31,734 bases of DNA from Acanthamoeba sp. SK_2022b (lineage: Eukaryota; Discosea; Longamoebia; Acanthamoebidae): NCBI GenBank assembly GCA_027943245.1, contig JANDJZ010000402.1, forward strand, positions 1 through 31,734, written 5' to 3'. Below the pieces are notes generated by a model. The model was not told where the DNA came from. It saw only the letters and a list, made by a program, of their open reading frames with translations, and made no database searches. Both the position numbers and the translations under genes were made by a program. Positions 20,427-30,874 of the stretch are shown here, piece by piece. Position 1 is the first letter of the stretch. The number at the start of each line of letters is the position of its first letter.

Positions 20427-21036
20427 TTCGTACACGAGGAGAGGAGGCCTAGAGAGGAGCAAGGCACGAGTCACTCGCCGTGGGGAGATCGGGGAGGAGC
20501 TGGGCCAAGCTGCAGCGCGTGCAGTTGCGGCCCAGACGCATGTTGGCGCCAAAAGCGCTGTCCGGTAGCGTCGACAAGAACTGCGAACTGGTCGAACCTC
20601 CCCAAATAGCTGCGCTGCGACGCACAGTCCAGCGCGCAGCACCTGGGAACTCCAGGCGTTCTTTAAATAATCCGAATATTCATAGCTTAGATTCCGCAGC
20701 GGGCCCAACTGCCAAGGCCACGGGGTGGGACATCAGAGTGACGGGGAATACGCGACCATCAGGTGCCCAACGGCACGCCCCGGTACCGCCGGAGCATGTG
20801 CTGAGGCTGTGGGGCACGCACACTCCGTCGCGTTCCTCCGGATAAGAATTATAAATAGGGGAGAGAAGCTTTATTCTTCTCTTTCATTCTTCTTCGCTTC
20901 CCGAACTCCTATCTCGCGACGCCCCGACCACTCCATCTCTACATCTACCTCTCCGACTCACAGGCAACCTTTGCGTCAGCCACCAACACCACACATTTTT
21001 CCCTTCCCTTCCTACACACAAACAAAAGAGTCAGAA
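20427..21036. promoter_or_regulatory. Divergent promoter region, CDC6 / P5C synthase
   Basis: About 610 bases lie between the two start codons. The plus strand has a strong TATA box (TATAAATA, 20850-20857) for the P5C synthase gene, followed by a pyrimidine-rich leader of about 150 bases. The minus strand has a TATA-like TTATTTAAA at 20662-20670 that would serve CDC6. An E2F-like site lies at 20543-20554 on the CDC6 side. Confidence 0.6.
20543..20554 (-). promoter_or_regulatory. E2F-like site upstream of CDC6
   Basis: TTTTGGCGCCAA on the minus strand is a perfect match to the E2F consensus TTTSSCGC and is nearly palindromic. It lies about 115 bases upstream of the CDC6 start codon, possibly within the 5' leader. 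CDC6 is a well-known E2F target in animals and plants; here regulation is inferred from sequence alone. Confidence 0.6.
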
Positions 21037-24000
21037 ATGAGCGCGAGACGAGAGTTCCAGTCGAAGAAGAGGATTTTGATCAAGGCCGGCACTGGCGTCA
21101 TCACCGACGAGAGCGGGTGCGTGTCGCTAGGCCGGTTCGGCCACCTCGTGGAGCAGGTGGCTGCACTCAAGAAGCAAGGCAAGGAGGTCATCATTGTGAG
21201 CAGCGGGGCTGTTGCCATGGGCAAGCAGAAGCTGCACGAAACCGCCGCCCCGCCCTCGCACAACCCTCGTGCCTGCGCCGCCGCGGGCCAGAGCGGCCTC
21301 ATGTCCCTCTACGAAACTCTCTTCCGCCAGAAGGACATCTGGCACGTAACCCCCTCGCAACACATCATCTCATCTTCCTCTACACGCTTTTTTTGTTCTC
21401 TCCTTCTCTTTTCCTCTACCTCCGTGCCCCTCTCATCTAACCGACTTGCCTCCGCCGCCATCTGCAGGTGCTCGCAGATCCTCCTCACCGACGAGGACTT
21501 CCTTAACGAGGAACGAAGGTGCCCCCACCACGCCTCTCCTCCCCGCCACTTTCTTTGTCCTCGTTCGCTGTCGTCTCGTGTCACCGGGGGGGGGGGCTAA
21601 GCGTATGCTCTGCGTGCGTGTCTGTACTCACCCGAGTGTGGTGCGTAGGTCCAACTTCCGAGAGACGGTGGACGAGCTCATCAGGCTGGGCGCGGTGCCC
21701 ATCCTCAACGAAAACGACGTCATCAGTTCCCGCAAGACGCCCTACACGGTGAGCACCAATCCCACCCCCTCTTCCCTGGCAATTGCGAATGCCTGCGCGG
21801 GGGAGCGACTGGGGCAAGCGAACAGCGCACAAGCGTCGAGGGCTAATGACGTTAAGGCGTGGGCTATGGTGCAGGACTCGGAGAAGCGCATTTTCTGGGA
21901 CAACGATTCGCTGGCAGCGCTGGTGGCCGGGGAGACGAACGTGGATCTCGTCATCCTGCTCAGTGACGTGGAGGGCCTCTACAAAGAGCCGCCCAGCGCT
22001 TCCGGCAAAAAGGGCGAACTGATCGACACCTACCAAGTGCGTCCCGCTGTTGCCCCCCATCCGCGCCTCTCCCTCGTGTCTTGGGGGCTCACCTCTTTTC
22101 CCCGTTGTTGTTCGCCGTGCCAGCACGATGCCAAGTTCACCATCGGCGCCGGCTCTCGCACAGGGCGAGGCGGCATGCAGGCCAAGATCGAGGCCGCCCG
22201 ATACGCTCTGTCGCGCGGAGCCTTCGCGGTAACCTCCCTCTTCCTCCTGCCTCATCTCTCCCCCCTCCCCCTCTCCCTTGCTTGACTGACCTGTGGTGGC
22301 GCACAGGTGGTGATCGCCAGCGGCTACACTCTCAACGTGATCACCAACATCGTGTCGGGCGCCCGCATCGGCACGCTCTTCGTGGAGCACCCCGAGAGGG
22401 AGCTGGCCACGGCCCGTCAGATGGCGTCGTGCTCGCGCAAGGCCGCCCAGGCCCTCCTCGCGCTGGGCCCGCAGCGGCGGCAGGCCCTTCTGGTGGCCAT
22501 CGCCAACAACCTCACCGCCGCCAAGGCGCAGATCCTCGAGGCCAACCAGCGCGACATCGCCCACGCCCGCGACAACAACCTCCGCCCCGCCCTCGCCGCC
22601 CGTCTCGTCCTCGACGACAAGAAGCTCCAGACCCTCGCCAGCGGTACGCCGCCTCTTTCTCCTCCTCCTCCTCTCGTTCGGTTGTGCTCACAACGACCAC
22701 TCGTTCGGCGTGCGCGTGCGTGTGTTTGCGCCATCGCCAGGAGTGAAGCAGATCGCGGCGGGCGAGGACCCCATAGGCAAGGTGCTCAAGCGGCGGGAGC
22801 TGGCCGACGGCCTGGTGCTGGAGGAGGTGCGGGTGCCGATCGGGGTGCTGCTGGTGATCTTCGAGGCGCGGCCCGACGTGCTGCCGCAGGTGGCCGCGCT
22901 GGCCATCCGGTCGGGCAACGGCCTCATCCTCAAGGGCGGCAAGGAGGCGCTGCACACCAACACGGTGCTGCACGGCATCATCACCCGCACGATCGAGCAG
23001 TTTGGCGTGGACCCGCAGCTGGTGGGCCTCGTGCAGACCTACGAGCAGATCGACGAGCTCCTGCAGATCAAGGAGATCGACCTGGTCATCCCGCGCGGCT
23101 CGGCCGAGCTGGTGAGCCACATCCAGCAAAACACGCGCATCCCCGTGCTGGGCCACTCCGAGGGCCTCTGCCACGTGTACGTCGACAAGGCGGCCGACCT
23201 GGACATGGCCACCCGCATCGTCGTCGACGCCAAGACCGACTACCCCGCGGCCTGCAACGCCGCCGAGACCCTGCTCCTCCACCGCGACCTCGTCGCGGAC
23301 CGCCGCGCCCACGCCATCCTCGACGCCCTCGCCCGCAACAACGTCAAGCTCTTTGCCGCGCCCCAGGCCGCGCCCCATTTCCCCGACCTCCCACGCGCTC
23401 AGGTACCTCTCTTTCTCTCTCTCTCTCTCTCTCGCTTTCGCTTTCGCCCTCCTTTGCGGTGACGACACCCGCGATGACCACGAGCTGACACTTTCGCCGC
23501 GCCACACCTGCCAGTCCCTTCGCACTGAATACTCGGATCTGGGCATGACCGTCGAGGTGGTCGACGGGCTCGACGCGGCCGTTGCGCACATCAACGAGTA
23601 CGGCAGCGGCCACACCGATACCATCGTCACCGAGGACAAGACAGCCGCACAGACCTTCTCGCAGTTCGTTGACTCGGCCTGCGTCTTCCACAACGGTGCG
23701 ATGGCCCCTCCCTCACTCCCTCCCTCCATCCGCCCCGGCGCATTGCCGTCAGGAGCAGGCCACTCACACTCGCATCCTCTCGTCCTGCAGCAAGCACGCG
23801 TTTCTCCGACGGGTACCGCTTTGGCTTGGGTGCCGAGGTGGGCATCAGCACCAGTACGCACTTTTCTCTCTCTCCTCGCCTCGCCTCCCATCGCTGCGGG
23901 CCGATAGCTCACCTCACCTGTTGTTGTCGTCTCGCCCCACTTTGTTTCAAGGCCGCATTCACGCACGCGGGCCAGTGGGCATCGAAGGGCTTCTGTCGAG

Positions 24001-24145
24001 CAAATGGGTGCTTGTGTCCCAGACCGGAGGATCGGTCGCGGCCGACTTCTCATCAGGCAAGCGAGCGTACACCCACCGCGACATCTATCCGCCTTTCTCC
24101 CCGCAGCCCGCCTCTGTCTTCTCCGACTTTCAGCCCAAGTTGTGA
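21037..24145 (+). CDS. P5CS: Delta-1-pyrroline-5-carboxylate synthase (glutamate 5-kinase + glutamyl phosphate reductase)
   Basis: Exons join in phase: 21037-21345 (or 21341), 21478 (or 21468)-21518, 21649-21748, 21875-22036, 22124-22228, 22307-22643, 22741-23402, 23515-23695, 23791-23853 and 23952-24145 (717 or 719 residues). The enzyme makes pyrroline-5-carboxylate from glutamate, the committed step to proline and ornithine. Residues 1 to about 255 are glutamate 5-kinase ([54 protein letters not shown]). The rest is glutamyl phosphate reductase ([31 protein letters not shown]) with its catalytic cysteine in [10 protein letters not shown] and a family C-terminus ([14 protein letters not shown]). 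The fusion is the eukaryotic arrangement. At the first intron a GT donor gives KDIWH then ILLT, while a GC donor gives KDIWCSQILLT, which matches the family length better. Confidence 0.96.
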
Positions 24146-24789
24146 AGCCTTCCCCACCCTGTAGGTGGTGGTGTACACCAGAATACTCCCCATAAAATGA
24201 CACAACAGTCGACCGAACATGGTCTTACGCCAGATCTTCTACGCGTGCCGCACAATATCAGGACGTAGAAAAACAAGAGGTCTTCGAGGTCTGAATGTCC
24301 AACACTCCCCTGAGTCAACAATGGTTGAACACCGGCGTGCGACGTGGGGAGGCATGAGTGAAGTTGATAACATTGCATTATCCCCTACAGCTTTGTTGAC
24401 CGCACGAGGTGCATAAGGAAGCTGTTTGGTTGGTAGTTAAACTTGGTGCCCCATCTTGTGTGGTCACAGTGCAACACCGGAGCCAGATGCAGAGGCAAGA
24501 GCATTTCTTGAAGGCCTTCCCGTGCTTGGTTGAACATTGTTCACTTCTCTTGGTTGTTCAGTTGTGCGCCCAATCCAGAGATTCACCACCAAAAGGCAAT
24601 ACGGAGGGGAGACCAGCCTCATCGCTTGGAGCGGGGCATACAAATTCAGTGATCCAACTTCTGATAAAAGGAACGACCAATTGTGCTAGTTTTGGCTTAT
24701 TCGGAGTTACAGTCGGAATTATTTCCCCCAACTTACACCTCTCTCTCATTTTTCCTGCAGGCCTTCCAAGATCTTCTCTCGTCCCCGCC
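24146..24789 (+). promoter_or_regulatory. Intergenic region and promoter of the RCC1-like gene
   Basis: This 644-base region is less GC-rich than its neighbours. It holds the P5C synthase 3' flank (cataaaatg near 24190 might serve as poly(A) signal) and the upstream region of the next gene. The stretch cctctctctcatttttcctgcag at about 24737-24760 looks like a splice acceptor, so a 5' UTR intron is likely. The frame is open from about 24409, but that part resembles no protein and lacks the local codon bias. Confidence 0.4.
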
Positions 24790-27029
24790 ATGTCTTCGGC
24801 CCGTAGTGACGCCCCCCTTTTCGTGCTCCTTGCCGTGCTTTGCTGCCTGGGGCTGCTCTTCGACTCCCGCGTGCCCCTCGGGGTTGCTGCCTTCGGTCCC
24901 CTCTCCGGGTCTTACCCGATCGAGTGCTGGGGGGCATCCGTCCCCGCGCCCAGCCCCGCCGGTGGCCAGTACAAGCAGCTCGCCCTGGGCGACTCCCACG
25001 CGTGCGGGCTCACCGCTGCAAACTCCGCCGAGTGCTGGGGCGACGACTCGCAGGGCCAGGGCGGCCTGGCCAGCGCGGGCCCGTGGCAGTGGATCGTGGC
25101 CGGGTACTCGGTCTCGTGCGGCCTCCAGCTGAACGGCACCGCCCGCTGCTACGGCCTCGGCGACGCCCGAACCAACGTAAGCACGACTGGCGGGCCGTAC
25201 TACGGGCTGGCCATGCAGGCGGCATTCGGCTGTGCCCTCACGCAGCCGCCGGGGCAGATCCACTGCTGGGGCGTCGCCAACAATGGCGAGGTGAGCGGCC
25301 AGCCCACCGACGGCAGCAGCATGCGGGTGGCCACCGGAGTTGAGCACGCCTGCAGGGTCAACAGCTTCGGCGTGGCCCACTGCTGGGGCAACCCCGCCGA
25401 CGGGAGGCTGAACGCGACCAACGGCACGTTCACCGAGGTGTGCGCCGGAAGCGACATGACGTGTGCGCTGCTGTCGACCGGCCATCCGGTCTGCTGGGGC
25501 AACGCAGCGAGCCTGGCCAATGCGCCCTTGGACCAGAACTTCACGTCGCTCGCGTGCGGCTCCACGCACGTGTGCGGCATCCTGGCCAGCAACGGGAGCG
25601 TGCTCTGCTGGGGCAACGCCGCGAGCGGCGCGCTGGTCATGCCTGCCGCGCAGGATCGGGTGTACAAGCAGATCGCCGCCTCCAAAGACTACACTTGCGG
25701 CCTGTACGTATCGCAGTCGCCGACTCCTTCCCCATCGCCCGTCTCGTCTGCGCCCCAGTCGTCCTCGCCGTTGCCCGCGGGATCCTCGTCGGCCACGCCG
25801 GCAATGTCCAGATCTCCCTCGCCCTCCCTGTCGCCCGCCCCGTCATCATCGCCCTCGCCATCCTGGTCGCCCACGCCGTCCTCGTCGCCTCCTCGTCCCT
25901 CGCCATCGTCTTCGGCCGTGCCGGTGGTGTTGCCCCTGACCGTCAACGCAAGCGTCAGCTTCAGCGACGCCGAGCCCACCATCGACCTATCGGCTTCGTC
26001 TTCGTCTAGCGGGGGGACTGCTACGTCGATCGCCGTGCGCTCGAGCCTCCAGCTCGTCCAAGTGGGCAACACCACCGTTCCAGGTTCGGCGCTGTCTCGG
26101 CTTGGCTCGCGGTTGCGCAACCGAGGCGCGATTAAGTTGTTGGAAACTGACCAAGGCCTTGACGGTCGTGTTGTTTGGGGGGTGATGTGGACACAGCGCT
26201 CTCATGGGTGGCCACCAACGCCACCACCAACAACAACGGCACGACGACTGGAAAAACCTACGAAGCGCAGCTCGACGATGTCACCAACGTGACGCAGGAG
26301 TTCACCTTCAACGGAGTCAACTCGACGGCGGCCAGCTTCTCCGGCCTTGAGTTCGTCATCTCCGCCGGCTCGGTCAAGTGGTCCGTCCACTTCACCTCCT
26401 CTTCCTCCTCCAGTCAGGCAGGCATCACGCTGCGCTACCGACTGTCTGACCTATCACCATCGTCGAGCTCCGGCAACAACTTCACCTCGACCAAGCGCAT
26501 GAGCAACAACGAGCTGGCGGTGCGGAGGCGCGCCACCAACACGCCTCGCGCAAACATGACTTCCTACTTCCTCGTGGTGCCCTCGTCATCGTCGCCGAAG
26601 AATCCCGACTCGCCGCCAACCACACTTGCGACCGTGATGATCGTGGAGGTGTTTGACGTGGCGCTTGTCGACGATGCAGGATTCGTGGCAATCAACCACC
26701 GAGTCGAGGTCGTGCCAGGCAGCAACAGCAGCGATAACTACTACGAGCTTGTGTTGACCTTTCCTGGGTTCAACCAATCGCTGGCCTACGACCCTAGCAT
26801 CGGGCTTGGCGTGCTGCTGGGCTCCTCTGGCGGCGATGGAGGAAGCGGCGGGGCGGATGTGGGCCTTATCGTGGGAGTGGTGGTGTCCATCAGCGTGGCG
26901 GTGATCGTGGTGTTCGCGGTGATCACGGTCGCCGTGGCCCTCGCTATGTGGAAGCGAAGGCACCAACGTGTCCACCTTGCCTCAGACGTGGTCAATTTTG
27001 TTGATCAAGACGGTGGAGATCAGCTGTAA
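24790..27029 (+). CDS. Surface protein with RCC1-like CWG repeats and one C-terminal membrane helix
   Basis: Two exons, 24790-26083 and 26197-27029, give 708 residues. The start carries a signal peptide (LFVLLAVLCCLGLLF, residues 10-24). About seven repeats follow (residues 40-300), each with HACGL or a variant and then ECWG/HCWG/VCWG about 15 residues later, an RCC1-like beta-propeller of the type found outside plant CRINKLY4-like receptors, with paired cysteines fitting a secreted fold. Next comes a Ser/Pro mucin-like linker (PTPSPSPVSS and many SPSP units, about 303-380), then a domain rich in N-glycosylation sites (NTT, NAT, NGT, NST). The single helix is near residues 653-683 (VGLIVGVVVSISVAVIVVFA), and a 25-residue cytosolic tail begins KRRHQR. 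There is no kinase, so it is probably an adhesion or sensing protein. The apparent frame change near 26175 is solved by one intron. Confidence 0.85.
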
Positions 27030-27472
27030 CACAGTATCATCTACAGATTATTATCCTTGGCACTTGCCAATTTGCTTCGCCCTGCCCATCACCATGCCGC
27101 GCCACTCTCCCTTACACTTAAAAAACAGATGACGCACCACCAATGCCAAATTGTACACCACACCCCACCACACCACTGATCACCCCACTGCACCACAACT
27201 GCGCACACTAGGCACACCATACACCACAACACCACACTTTAAACTGCTTCTGAACACCACAGCATACGCCACACCACAGATGAGCACCTGGGCATGCCAC
27301 TGCCCCTATGCCCAGCAGGGCAGAACACATACTGCTTTGCCATTGGGACAAAGCTCTGCGTGGTCGACCATGAAACCACAAAGTAGGACACCAACGTGTG
27401 GCATGATGTTGCAACAACTGCACTTCTTCACAGACGAAAAAAAAAACTCCTTGACTCGGCCAAGGACAGCTT
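27030..27472. other. Convergent intergenic region with CACCACA-rich stretch
   Basis: This region lies between the stop codons of the RCC1-like gene (+) and PWP1 (-). Bases about 27130-27290 are imperfect CACCACA/ACACC repeats, low in G on the plus strand. No gene or RNA is evident, and no AATAAA is seen on either strand. Confidence 0.5.
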
Positions 27473-29475
27473 TCAGGAGGATTCTGTGGTGGTGGCCTGG
27501 CCGAAGCGCTGTCGGATGCCTTCCATTTCGTTGATGTTGTAGATCTGGAGACCTTTCTTGCCACCAACACCAAGGAGGTAGGGCGAGTCTTCGAAGAAAG
27601 AGCCACAGAAGAGCTTGCCCTAAACGAGTCATAAGGAAGGTGTCAAGAGAGAGAGAGAGAGAGGAGAGGCGTGCAGTGCATGGAACAACGGCTGTGCGCG
27701 TGTACGTACAAGAGAGGTCTCGGTGGAGGCGAGGCAGCGAGGATTCGGGGCCAATGCGAGATCCCAGAGCTTGAAGGTCTTGTCCGTGGAGATGGTGGCC
27801 AGCAAGCCGGGGAGACCAGGGCTAAACGCGATGGCCGAGACGGACTTGTCGTGAGCCTGGAAGCTCCAGAGAGGCTTGGCGCCAGCCTCGACCGAGTAAC
27901 AGGAGACCATGCCGTCTTCGGTGGAGACGAGGAGCTGGTTGGGAGCATGCGGATTCCACTCGAGCGATTCCACGTCGGCGGAGAGGGTCCACGAGGTCGC
28001 CGGGGACTGGTGGCGCACGTCGAGAACACACAGCTGGCGATCGAAGGCGCCCGATGCCAGCACCGAAGACTCCTGGCAGTGCCAGCGCACTGCCTGCACC
28101 TTGTCCTTGTGGTAGCCGTATGTCTGCAGGCATTCGGCCCGCCCCACGTCCCACAGCTTGACTGTGGCGTCCTCGCTGCACGACGCCAGCACGTGCCTCT
28201 GCTGACGGTTGAACGCCAGCCCCAGCACCGCCCCTTCAGCCCGGCCGCGTGCGCACGGGCGTGAGGCTCGCTGCGATTTGGGGGGAGGGGGGGGGAGAGT
28301 GCGGGGTGGGGGGACGCTCGTACCGGTGTGGGAACCCGCGCGAAGCTGCGGCTTGTTCTTCCTTCGCTGCCTGCGCGCCTTGCTGGGGTGCTGGGGCGCT
28401 TCCTCCTGCTCTCACCCCCGCCGCAACGCACAGCGGTAAGCCGAGAGGGATCGAGTGCGCGAGGCAGGAGTGCGAAGTAGGAGTGGCAGCACGAACGTGG
28501 ATCAGGCCGCCGAGCACTGCGGTGGGCTGCAGGGCGTCAACGACGTCGAGATCCCAAATCTCGATCGCTGGGTCAAATGTGCCGATGGCCACGAAACTAC
28601 CCTTGTCTGCATGCATATGTGCACAGACGGGCGCCGGCATTGAGTACACACATCGCACACATCACACACATCACACGCACGCGGTAGCGAGCGGTGAATG
28701 GGTGGCGTGAGGACCTTGAACGCGGCCAGGAAGAGAGTCGGTCCAGGCGATCGAGAGGGGGTAAGTGGGCAGCATGATATCGTGGTGCACGTAGATGTTA
28801 TCGTCGGGCTCTTCATAGATGTGCACGTCCAGGTGGCTGTAGTCATCTTCGGCTGTGCCCGTCACCAACAATGCATCCGTCGTGCGGATGGTGAAGTCGT
28901 CTAGGTCGTCCGTGTCATCTTCCTATTGAACCAATTGCCCCGCACACAAGCAGTGAGCTTCTCACTTGCCAGTGACCGCGCAAGGGTGTGCGTGTGTGTC
29001 CAAGGTGGCGCGAGTCAAGGGACAACGGAGGGGAGACATACGTCGCGCACGGTGATGTAGGGGTCGTCCTCGTTCTTTTGAAACACCACGTCTTCGGCCA
29101 CGCCCAACACGCCTGTGCCCACCTCGCGTCAGCCGCGCTTTCCCAGCAAAAAAAAAAAAAAAAAAAAAACGGAAGACGGAAAAGCACCTCCACCCTCGTC
29201 GTCGTACGAGTCCAGATTGTACTTCTTAGCGATCTCGTCCTCCCCTTCCGCCTCCGCCTCTGCCTCCGCCTCGTCCTTCCCTCCTTGTTCGTTCAACGAC
29301 ATGCTGGTGGGGCGAACGCGGATTGTAGGAAAGAATGAGGGGTGGAACCAAAGGTGCCGAACATAGATCATAGGTACCTGCCAAGCAGGCCTCGCATCTC
29401 TTCTTCGGAGGCCTTGTATACGGTGGGAAGAGTCTTGGCCGCCCCCCGGGGAACCCAGCACATGGCCAGAATCAT
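27473..29475 (-). CDS. PWP1: PWP1, WD40 ribosome biogenesis factor
   Basis: Eight exons join in phase: 29378-29475, 29188-29303, 29042-29112, 28715-28922, 28497-28606, 28324-28405, 27710-28233 and 27473-27619 (451 residues; the human protein is about 500). PWP1 acts in the nucleolus in rRNA gene transcription and 60S subunit maturation. Landmarks follow the family from end to end: MILAMCWVPRGAAK at the start, an acidic stretch with AKKYNLDSYDDEG, DDPYITVRD, YVHHDIMLPTYPLSIAW, FVAIGTFDPAIEIWDLDVVD, a lysine/arginine-rich insert (KARRQRRKNKPQ), then WD blades GAVLGLAFNRQQRHVLASCS, KLWDVGRAE, LLATISTDKTFKLWD, and the final LFCGSFFEDSPYLLGVGGKK. The acceptor at 28233 was chosen because it restores the family spacing between the basic insert and GAVLGL. 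It is divergent from the ankyrin gene. Confidence 0.95.
29149..29169. repeat. Poly(A) run in a PWP1 intron
   Basis: A homopolymer of 21 A (T in gene sense) lies in the intron 29113-29187 and forms part of a long pyrimidine tract in the sense direction. Confidence 0.9.
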
Positions 29476-29690
29476 CTTTGTAGTTGCTTGTAGCGCGCTT
29501 GCCGGAGTGCTGCCTCCGATCTGGACTTCCGCAGGGCGTTCTGTCCCATTTCCTTTCTTTTTGGTTTCTCCTCTGTGTTTGGGGCAAGACGGTTAAGGTG
29601 GCGCGCCAGGTCAGCCTGGGTTGCCTGCGCAATTCTCGGGTTGGCCGTGCGAGACAACAACCTACCACCCAGCTTGTCGGCAACACCATC
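29476..29690. promoter_or_regulatory. Divergent promoter, PWP1 / ankyrin gene
   Basis: The start codons are 215 bases apart. A GGCGCGCC palindrome lies at 29600-29607 (flanks GT and AG, so a poor E2F match). A T-rich stretch is at about 29550-29580. No TATA box is visible. Confidence 0.45.
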
Positions 29691-30621
29691 ATGCAGTCCC
29701 AAGGAACAAGTGGCGAAGCCGCCGTGCGCCTCGACGAAGCCCTCTTCCTGGCCGCCAAGGGTATGTCCCCCCCCCCAATCCGCCTCTACAAGATGTGTCG
29801 GGCGACCCCAAAGGCGCGCTTTCTTCTTTCCTCCCTTTGTGGTGGTCACCACCACAAAAAGGAGTATATATATTTTGGCTTGCGACGATAGAGTGCGCTA
29901 AAGACAAATGTTTTTTGTATGGATGATAATGTTTCAAACACGTGTCCGCCGCGCAGCTGGAAGCGTGGAAGATGTGGAAGAGCTGTTGTTGCGGCGGGGC
30001 GTAGACGCAAACGCAGCAGACCACCTGGGCAACACAGCCCTTCACTATGCTGCCGGCGCAGGCCACCTCACCTCCGTGCTCGCCCTCCTCGCCCGTCCTT
30101 CGCTGCGCCTCAACGCGACCAACAACGTGGGCGATACGCCTCTCCACAAGGTAGTAAGCCCACCAACTGCGTGTGCCACACGCCCACGTTTGGCGCGCGC
30201 GCCGCTGGCTCACCGCCGGCGATCCGACGCACGCACTCACGCCAATTGGGCGCGAACACAGGCCGCGTGGCGCGGCAACCGAGAGGTGGTGGAGGCCCTG
30301 TTGCGGGCTGGCGCAGACACGACGGTGAGCAACGGGGCGGGCCAGCAGCCGTTTGCCCTGGCCAAGGACTCGTCCGTGGCCGCCCTCCTCGAGCCCTCCC
30401 CATCCGGCTCCGCTGGTGCGTGCCCCTCCCCCTCCCCCTCCCCCTCCCCTCCCCTCTGCTTCACGCCAGCCTCGCCCTCCGTTGGCAGTGGCATCTCACC
30501 CCCCTCTCCCTCTCCTCCGCTCACCTGCCCTCCTCCCCTCTGCTATGCGCGGTATGGGTGCGATACAGAGTACCCCGACGACAGTGACGAGGAGGAAGGC
30601 GGCGGTTCCGACTCTGACTAA
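29691..30621 (+). CDS. Small ankyrin repeat protein
   Basis: Four exons join in phase: 29691-29760, 29957-30150, 30262-30415 and 30569-30621 (156 residues). The protein is little more than ankyrin repeats: LDEALFLAAKAGSVEDVEELLLRRGVDAN, then HLGNTALHYAAGAGHLTSVL with a loop, then NNVGDTPLHKAAWRGNREVV and ALLRAGADTTVSNGAGQQPF. The C-terminus is acidic (DDSDEEEGGGSDSD). Size, repeat number and acidic tail resemble small ankyrin chaperones or adaptors such as those of the proteasome base, but that match is weak. All splice phases agree, and it shares a promoter with PWP1. Confidence 0.88.
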
Positions 30622-30874
30622 GTTGGCGCCTTGGGCTCGTGCCTGCGCCCTGTACACCTACCCGCCCGCACATCGGTCCGCCAGCGGCAGCGTCTCCCTC
30701 TCCTTTCACGTGGCCCCTCCCCCCCGTAGATAATAAAGAATAGTAGTTGTTGTAGTTGTAGTTGTAATAACCACCAACATCATACAACAATCCCATGTGA
30801 TGCTATGAAACCGCTGCTCAAAGAGCTCCCTTGGCGCGGGCAAGCGGGGGGGGGGGAAGGGAGTGGGCCAGAGG
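30622..30874. other. Convergent 3' region of the ankyrin and Myb genes
   Basis: These 253 bases hold the two 3' flanks. The plus strand has AATAAA at 30732-30737 for the ankyrin gene, followed by a run of TAGTTG-type units to about 30770. No poly(A) signal is evident for the minus-strand gene. Confidence 0.5.
30732..30737 (+). terminator. Poly(A) signal AATAAA of the ankyrin gene
   Basis: AATAAA lies 111 bases after the stop codon at 30621 and is followed by a T/G-rich stretch, as expected for a cleavage and polyadenylation region. Confidence 0.65.

Noticed and set aside
24409..24789. N-terminal extension of the RCC1-like protein from the open frame at 24409
   Set aside because: The ATG at 24790 is followed by a signal peptide, and the stretch before it holds a likely acceptor and non-coding base composition.
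26160..26200. A frameshift in the RCC1-like gene at the G run near 26177-26182
   Set aside because: One intron (26084-26196, donor after CCA G, acceptor acacag) joins the two frames cleanly, so no mutation is needed.
28234..28323. A longer PWP1 exon 7 starting at cagcgag
   Set aside because: It also fits the phase but adds residues absent in the family; the gctgaag acceptor at 28233 gives the expected spacing.
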